In this document: piece by piece, positions 50,830 to 55,720 of the stretch
Position numbering within the stretch: position 1 is the first letter of the stretch
Layout: each line of letters begins with the position of its first letter
DNA from: Candidatus Eremiobacter antarcticus
GTDB taxonomy: Bacteria > Vulcanimicrobiota > Vulcanimicrobiia > Eremiobacterales > Eremiobacteraceae
Assembly (NCBI GenBank): GCA_003244105.1
Contig: QHBK01000007.1
Location: 1-55,720, forward strand
Direction of reading: 5' to 3'
Length of the DNA stretch: 55,720 bases
Translations under genes and position numbers: made by a program
The notes under the pieces: generated by a model
What the model was told of the DNA's origin: nothing
Databases searched by the model: none
The model's input: the letters and a program-made list of their open reading frames with translations, nothing else

Positions 50830-51785
50830 TGATACGTGATCAGGTCCGGCGGCGGACGCAATCCCATCACTTCGCGCGCGCTGAACATGTTGATATCCTG
50901 ATCGAAGAACAGCTTGATGCCGTTGAAAAAATGGCCGTCACGATCGCTGAGCTGGCGGTAGGTCTTCACCTTGAGCGCGCGGCCCCCGAACCCATCGATG
51001 TGAAACGTGATGGCCAGCCCAGCGCGCTTTGCGACCGTCCGTTTATCCTCCACCATGTACCCGGCGAACTGATGAACCACCAAAAACTTCTGAGGCAGCT
51101 GTTTGCGCTTGACGATGCCTGCCAGATACTCTGAGACGGCATTGATCTCTGCAGCGTTCACGTGCCCGATGGTCGCGCCCGGAACTTCTTGGGCTCCCAT
51201 GCGCCACTCGGAGTCCATCGCAAGCTCGACATCAGGTTGCTCCAAAAAGCGCTGGTAGCGTTTGGCCTCAGGCAAGAATCGCGAGCGCCCGGGTTGGATA
51301 TCGAGAATCAGCAGGCCGTGCAGCCGGCGCGCCATGTCCAGGTAACGGCGAACCGTTTCGTCGTCCATGCGGCCGCAATAGCAACCCGACGCCCCGGGTG
51401 ACGCTTGCGCGACCGTCGCGATCAACTCGAATGCCGGCATCACCGGCCGGCCAAACGGGGTGAAGAGCGCTGCACGCTTGGCGAGAAGCGCTCCCTGGCG
51501 CTCGGGCGTGCCTTGTCCAAGGATGCCCATGTTCGGCACTCCGGCCTCGCCGTAAAACGCTACCACCCGAAACTCGGGGAAGATGGCTCGTCCGCCGCGC
51601 GGTAATTGCGACGCTGCCTTTGCCTCGTTAGAACCAGCAACGGAGGCGGCAGGTGTTGGACTGACGCCGGCGGGTTGCGACTGCTGCGGCACGGGGCCGC
51701 TGCTAATGCCGGTTCCCGTGCCGCATCCGCCTGCGGCGATCGAGAAAAGGGCCAGCAGCAGCCATACCTCCGACTTGCGAATCAC
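50826..51785 (-). CDS. Hypothetical lipoprotein, TIM-barrel-like, coupled to the TonB receptor
   Basis: 319 residues from GTG 51785, chosen because the lipobox (VWLLLALFSIAAGGC) follows at a signal-peptide distance; the longer frame to 51998 runs over the promoter of the divergent peptidase. After a Gly/Ser/Pro linker the body reads VVAFYGEAGVPNMGILG, FELIATVAQASPGASGCY, LHGLLILDIQPGRSRFLPEAKRYQRFLEQPDVELAMDSEWRM and FLVVHQFAGYM, an alternating beta/alpha pattern as in GH-like barrels. No catalytic pair can be assigned. Translationally coupled to the receptor. Confidence 0.75.
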   Translation of the reverse strand: MIRKSEVWLLLALFSIAAGGCGTGTGISSGPVPQQSQPAGVSPTPAASVAGSNEAKAASQLPRGGRAIFPEFRVVAFYGEAGVPNMGILGQGTPERQGALLAKRAALFTPFGRPVMPAFELIATVAQASPGASGCYCGRMDDETVRRYLDMARRLHGLLILDIQPGRSRFLPEAKRYQRFLEQPDVELAMDSEWRMGAQEVPGATIGHVNAAEINAVSEYLAGIVKRKQLPQKFLVVHQFAGYMVEDKRTVAKRAGLAITFHIDGFGGRALKVKTYRQLSDRDGHFFNGIKLFFDQDINMFSAREVMGLRPPPDLITYQ

Positions 51786-51986
51786 GCGCGATTGGTTACG
51801 CGCAGTTCGCCGAATCAACCTTCGATGAAAATTGTGACGGCCGACAGTCTTGCTCGCCTGAACGAGTAGGTGCGTGCGTGGTTGCGTCGGCTGTTGCGAT
51901 ATATCTAAGAGACTACGTTTGAGTTTGGCCGCGACGCGCTCTTCGATCGGCTGGACCATGTCCGCTTGTGAAGGGACCTCCAACCG

Positions 51987-53378
51987 ATGCGCCATCAACT
52001 TTTAGAACAGCTTCTCGCACCGGCAGCGCTTAGTGCCTTCGTCCTCATGGCTGCGTGCAGCAGCGGAGGCAACGGCACTGCCTTCCCATCTCAACCAAAC
52101 GCAGCGGGAGCGCAGACGCAAGCTCCGGCGCAGATCGCCGCAAAGATCCGCTCGCACAAGTTCACCGTCGTCCGCGAAGGACCGGCGGCACGCGTCTGCC
52201 CCGATGTGCCCGCGGGCTTCGCGCACTGCCACGCTTGGCGGCGCTTAGACGTCGGACAAGTCGGACCGGATGTGCGGCCCGAGCATGGCCAGCCGCTGCG
52301 CAAACCTTCGCCAGGAGCTTCGCAGCCGCCGCCGACGACGCCCGCGCCGCTTCCCTCCGCTCCCGCCAGCAGCTGCACGAATCCGGGCAGCGGATACACG
52401 CCGTGCGATCTGCAGGCCGCTTACAACGTCGCAAACTCAGTCGGCGGGTCGCGCCAAACCGTCGGCATCGTCGACGCCTACGACGATCCCAACGCAGAGT
52501 CTGACCTCGCGGTCTATCGCAGCCAGTTCGCATTGCCGGCCTGCACGACGTCCAGCGGCTGCTTCCGGAAGCTGAATCAAAGCAGTGTGAAGGGCAACTA
52601 TCCGAACGCGAATGCCGGCTGGGCGCAAGAGATCTCGCTCGACCTTGACATGGTGTCCGCCATCTGCCCCAACTGCAAGATACTCTTAGTCGAAGCGAAC
52701 AGCAGCAGCTTCGGGGACCTCGCGGCCGCCGTCAACACGGCGGTCTCATCCGGCGCCACCGTCGTCAGCAACAGCTACAGCGGCGGCGAATCGCAGTCGA
52801 CTGTCACGAGCTTCGGTCCGGCATACAGCCATGCAGGCGTGACGATCACGGCGAGCGCGGGCGACAACGGTTACAGCTCGACCGCTCAGTTCCCGGACGA
52901 TCTCAACACCGTCGTCAGCGTCGGAGGCACGACGCTCAGCAGCATTGATCCGCGGGTTGAGTCTGCTTGGAACAACGCAGGCAGCGGTTGCAGCTCGCTC
53001 GCTTCTGCATCCACGTCGCGGCCCAATTGGCAAACCGCGCTCGCGAACGTCACCGGAGTCTGCCCGCGGCGGGCATACACGGACGTGTCGGCAGTTGGCG
53101 ATCCCAACACGGGCGTCGACGCCTACGACAGCTATCAGTCCAGCGGATGGCTGCTGTTCGGGGGCACAAGCGTCTCATCGCCGATCATCGCGTCGATCTT
53201 CGCGCTGGCGGGCAACGCTGCATCGGCCGGCCCCGCGTATCCATACGCCCATTCAGTCTCGCTCAACGACATCACGAGCGGGAGCAACGGACACTGCCAC
53301 TCAGGCCTGTGCAACGCGACCGACGGTTGGGATGGGCCTACGGGTCTCGGCTCGCCGAATGGCACGAGCGCCTTCTAG
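51987..53378 (+). CDS. Secreted sedolisin-like serine peptidase (S53), tandem copy 1
   Basis: 463 residues, lipobox LMAACSSGG. An N-terminal ~110-residue region (FTVVREGPAARVCPDV ... HAWRRLDVG) and a Pro-rich linker precede the peptidase: TVGIVDAYDDPNAESDLAVYRSQF, catalytic Glu and Asp in WAQEISLDLDM, oxyanion Asp in ITASAGDNG and Ser in FGGTSVSSPI. The C-terminal WDGPTGLGSPNG is a calcium-site remnant. The Glu-Asp-Ser arrangement is that of sedolisins. Lipid-anchored outside the cell. Closed by the terminator at 53404. Confidence 0.85.
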   Translation: MRHQLLEQLLAPAALSAFVLMAACSSGGNGTAFPSQPNAAGAQTQAPAQIAAKIRSHKFTVVREGPAARVCPDVPAGFAHCHAWRRLDVGQVGPDVRPEHGQPLRKPSPGASQPPPTTPAPLPSAPASSCTNPGSGYTPCDLQAAYNVANSVGGSRQTVGIVDAYDDPNAESDLAVYRSQFALPACTTSSGCFRKLNQSSVKGNYPNANAGWAQEISLDLDMVSAICPNCKILLVEANSSSFGDLAAAVNTAVSSGATVVSNSYSGGESQSTVTSFGPAYSHAGVTITASAGDNGYSSTAQFPDDLNTVVSVGGTTLSSIDPRVESAWNNAGSGCSSLASASTSRPNWQTALANVTGVCPRRAYTDVSAVGDPNTGVDAYDSYQSSGWLLFGGTSVSSPIIASIFALAGNAASAGPAYPYAHSVSLNDITSGSNGHCHSGLCNATDGWDGPTGLGSPNGTSAF

Positions 53379-53403
53379 CGACGAACAGACCAATTGTGGC
53401 CAT

Positions 53404-53434
53404 GGCCGTCCATAGCAGACGGCCTTTTCTTTTT
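53404..53434 (+). terminator. Rho-independent terminator after the first sedolisin gene
   Basis: Perfect stem GGCCGTC / GACGGCC with a 7-nt loop at 53404-53424, directly followed by a T-rich tract (TTTTCTTTTT). It lies 26 bp after the stop codon. A clear intrinsic terminator. Confidence 0.9.
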
Positions 53435-53629
53435 GGCTGGAACATCAAATCCACCCAGGTCTCATTTGAATAGGGCTGGCGCCCTGCCGAGCGGGCAGTC
53501 GCCAGGCAGAGATAAGGCGTTTCGATATTGAACCAAGTGACAGCGATCACTGCGACATTTTCGCCTTTCAATCGCCGATCATCGCCCATCGCGCGCGTTG
53601 GTGACACCACGAACGGATAGGATACTGAA

Positions 53630-54940
53630 ATGAAGGTTCGTCCTTTTCCCCATGCACGCGCGCTCTCTGCGTTGGCCGTCATGCTCTTGCTAGCCGCTTG
53701 CAGCGGCGGGGGCAACGCCGTTCCCGGCCATCCCACGTCCGCCGGTCTGGGTCCTACCCAGTCTCAGACGTTCACAGTTGCGCGCGCCGGCCCGGCCGCC
53801 CGAGTGTGCTCGGAAGCTTCCGTCGGTTATGCGACGTGCGACGCTTGGCGCCGGCTGGACGTCGGGCAGGCCGGACTCATGAGGCACGATCAGCCGCATA
53901 CCACGCCGTCGCCTTTGGCGTCTGCCGCTTCGGGCGGGTGCGTCAACCCGAGCAGCGGTTACACGCCCTGCGATTTATGGGCTGCATACAACTTGAATCC
54001 GGCAGGCGGAGGCTTTGGCCAGACGATAGCGGTCGTCGACGCGTTTGACGATCCGAACGCCGAGTCAGACCTCGCTGTCTATCGAAATCAGTTCGGCCTG
54101 CCTGCGTGCACGACCGCGAACGGATGCTTTCGCAAGCTCAACCAAAACGGCGTGCAAGGGAACTACGCCGGTGCCGACACTGGTTGGTCGCAAGAGATCT
54201 CGCTCGACCTCGATATGGCGTCTGCGATCTGCCCGAACTGCCGCCTGTTGTTGGTCGAAGGCAACAGCAACGCATTCAGCGATTTGGCGGCAGCGGTGAA
54301 TGCCGCAGTCGCCGCGGGCGCCGCGATCGTCAGCAACAGCTACAGCGGCACGGAGACGGCCGGGCTCGTGGCCGCATACGGCCCGGCGTACGACCATCCG
54401 GGCGTCCTCATGACGGTCGCGTCGGGCGACGGCGGTTTCGGCGGCCCACGTTTCCCCGACGACCTCAACACCGTCGTCAGCGTGGGAGGCACAACGCTGC
54501 ACAGCATACGGCCTCGGTCGGAATCTGCATGGAGCGGTGCGGGCAGCGGTTGCTCCGCGGTTGCCTCTTCACTCACCGCCCAGCCCTCTTGGCAACGCGC
54601 GGACAATCGCATACGGCATGCCTGCTCGAATCGCGCTTACGCTGACGTGTCGGCGGATGCGGATCCCAACACTGGGGTCGACGCCTATGACAGCTTCAAC
54701 ATGGGTGGGTGGCTCGTCTTCGGCGGAACCAGCGTCGGGTCGCCGCTGATCGCCGGCGTGTTTGCGCTCGCTGGCAATGCCTCATCTGCCGGACCCTCAT
54801 ATCCGTACGCTCACAGCCAGGCGCTCAACGACGTGAGCGGCGGCAGCAACGGAAACTGCGGCTCCGACTTGTGCGTATCCAAGAAACGTTGGGATGGCCC
54901 AACGGGGCTCGGCTCGCCGAACGGAACCGGCGCTTTCTGA
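53630..54940 (+). CDS. Secreted sedolisin-like serine peptidase (S53), tandem copy 2
   Basis: 436 residues, lipobox LAVMLLLAACSGGG. Paralog of the gene at 51987 with the same N-terminal block (FTVARAGPAARVCSEASVGYATCDAWRRLDVGQ), a shorter linker and the peptidase core: WSQEISLDLDM, TVASGDGG and FGGTSVGSPL, keeping Glu, Asp, Asp and Ser. Ends WDGPTGLGSPNG. A 250-bp spacer with its own upstream region separates it from the first copy, so it is expressed independently. The shared AARVCxxxxxxxATCDAWRR block suggests a common processing or anchoring signal. Confidence 0.85.
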   Translation: MKVRPFPHARALSALAVMLLLAACSGGGNAVPGHPTSAGLGPTQSQTFTVARAGPAARVCSEASVGYATCDAWRRLDVGQAGLMRHDQPHTTPSPLASAASGGCVNPSSGYTPCDLWAAYNLNPAGGGFGQTIAVVDAFDDPNAESDLAVYRNQFGLPACTTANGCFRKLNQNGVQGNYAGADTGWSQEISLDLDMASAICPNCRLLLVEGNSNAFSDLAAAVNAAVAAGAAIVSNSYSGTETAGLVAAYGPAYDHPGVLMTVASGDGGFGGPRFPDDLNTVVSVGGTTLHSIRPRSESAWSGAGSGCSAVASSLTAQPSWQRADNRIRHACSNRAYADVSADADPNTGVDAYDSFNMGGWLVFGGTSVGSPLIAGVFALAGNASSAGPSYPYAHSQALNDVSGGSNGNCGSDLCVSKKRWDGPTGLGSPNGTGAF

Positions 54941-54975
54941 GCGGCAACGAGTCCTATCTGAGCGGTTGACTTGCC

Positions 54976-55003
54976 GGGGCGGACAGATTCCGCCCCATAT
55001 TTT
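54976..55003 (+). terminator. Rho-independent terminator after the second sedolisin gene
   Basis: Stem GGGGCGGA / TCCGCCCC with a 5-nt loop (54976-54996) followed by ATATTTT, 36 bp after the stop. Strong hairpin, shorter T-tract. Confidence 0.8.
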
Positions 55004-55229
55004 CGGGCCGATGCCTGTACGCAGATGCTACCTGTTCGTTATAAGAGCTTAGAAGCCCGAGGATGCTCGCTTTGTCACTCAAACAAGCAGGCAGGCGCTA
55101 GCAGACATATGCCAACTACATCGCGAAGAAGTCTGTAATGTCGTTCACGGCGATATTGTTTCTCCTTATCGCCGATCATCGCTCAACTGCGCCCACCCGG
55201 CGATAGCAGCTAACGACAGGACACTCACC

Positions 55230-55720
55230 ATGAAGGTCTCTTTTTCCGTAGCAGCGCGCGCCGTCGCGGCGCTCGCAATAGTTGCATTGTCGACTGGATG
55301 CGGTGGCGGAGGGGGCGCGATACCCGGGCAGGGTCAGATTTCGGTTCCCAAACCTCAGCTCCGAACTTTCACGATTCCACGCTCGGGCCCGGCTGCGCAA
55401 GTGTGCTCCCAAGCCTCATTAGGATATGCCACCTGCGACGCATGGCGGCGCGTGGACGTCGGCAAGGTCGCGTCTCCGAACAAGATCGTTCAACCCGGAC
55501 CGTCACCGTCGCCCGGCGCACCCGGCTTTTGCCTCAATCCCACCGTCGGCTATACTCCCTGCGACTTGCGTGCGGCGTATAATCTCGTGAACTGCCCTCA
55601 GGGCTCCGGCCAGACGATCGCAGTGATCAACGCGTACGACGATCCCAATGCGGAGTCCGACCTCGCGATCTACCGGAATCAGTTCGGACTCCCTGCGTGC
55701 ACGACGGCCAACGGCTGCTT
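55230..55720 (+). CDS. Secreted sedolisin-like serine peptidase (S53), tandem copy 3 (partial)
   Basis: ATG 55230 opens a frame that runs off the window: 163 codons visible. Lipobox IVALSTGCGGGG, then the same N-terminal block as its neighbours (FTIPRSGPAAQVCSQASLGYATCDAWRRVDVG), a Pro-rich linker, and the start of the peptidase (GQTIAVINAYDDPNAESDLAIYRNQFGLPACTTANGC). The active-site residues lie beyond the edge. Third copy in the tandem array. Confidence 0.85.
   Translation, partial: MKVSFSVAARAVAALAIVALSTGCGGGGGAIPGQGQISVPKPQLRTFTIPRSGPAAQVCSQASLGYATCDAWRRVDVGKVASPNKIVQPGPSPSPGAPGFCLNPTVGYTPCDLRAAYNLVNCPQGSGQTIAVINAYDDPNAESDLAIYRNQFGLPACTTANGC

Overview
The window is a GC-rich chromosomal segment from a diderm, environmental bacterium. 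It has a TonB-dependent receptor, many lipoproteins with clear lipoboxes, a CPA2 antiporter, Sedolisin-like peptidases and several giant cyclase-STAND-TPR proteins. The mix, together with the many small stress and toxin-antitoxin genes, would suit an uncultured soil phylum such as Candidatus Eremiobacterota (WPS-2). That placement is inference from gene style only; there is no rRNA or tRNA gene in the window to test it.

Layout. 1-5.1 kb is a worn defence-type region: the 5' part of an AIPR-like gene leaving the window, a HigB/HigA-ImmA toxin-antitoxin pair with a palindromic promoter, a remnant of a CD-NTase (CBASS-type cyclase) gene cut off by an IS3-family element, and a gene truncated by the other end of that element. 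5.2-16.1 kb holds accessory single genes: a secreted Asp-box propeller protein, alpha/beta hydrolases, DUF1905/YdeI, DUF4160-DUF2442, DUF1801, a VOC protein, a phosphoesterase and a Phd/VapC pair. 16.2-20.8 kb has the wrecked 3' end of a STAND-TPR gene, a cation:proton antiporter and an intact cyclase-STAND-TPR gene. 20.9-29.4 kb contains a DUF1003-like membrane protein, a large secreted zinc metalloprotease, a PatB/MalY-type lyase, a PT-rich lipoprotein, a truncated hydrolase and a phytanoyl-CoA dioxygenase-like gene, with several short duplicated gene ends showing local rearrangement.

29.4-38.2 kb is the most striking block: two consecutive copies of a two-gene divergent module, each made of a ~490-residue secreted lipoprotein and a ~930-residue class III cyclase-STAND ATPase-TPR protein. 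The copies abut with 2 bp between the stop codons at the join. I see no DNA-binding domain in the large proteins and all the usual cyclase active-site residues in place, so the lipoprotein-cyclase pairing looks like a signalling unit whose function is not known to me.

38.2-48.4 kb carries a GNAT gene divergent from an ArsR-SRPBCC-DUF899 operon, a TPR lipoprotein-like gene, a membrane protein-GntR operon, a frame-broken membrane alpha/beta hydrolase, a DoxX gene divergent from an HxlR regulator, an SDR-DUF2867 gene that appears to start with ATC, and an Xre-RES toxin-antitoxin pair. 48.4-55.7 kb has a TonB-dependent receptor coupled to a lipoprotein gene and three tandem paralogous secreted sedolisin-like (S53) peptidases, the last leaving the window.

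Across the window, near-consensus promoters (TTGACA, 16-17 bp, TATACT) sit in front of small regulator and toxin-antitoxin genes, and in four of them the -10 box lies 6-7 nt from the start codon, which predicts leaderless mRNAs.
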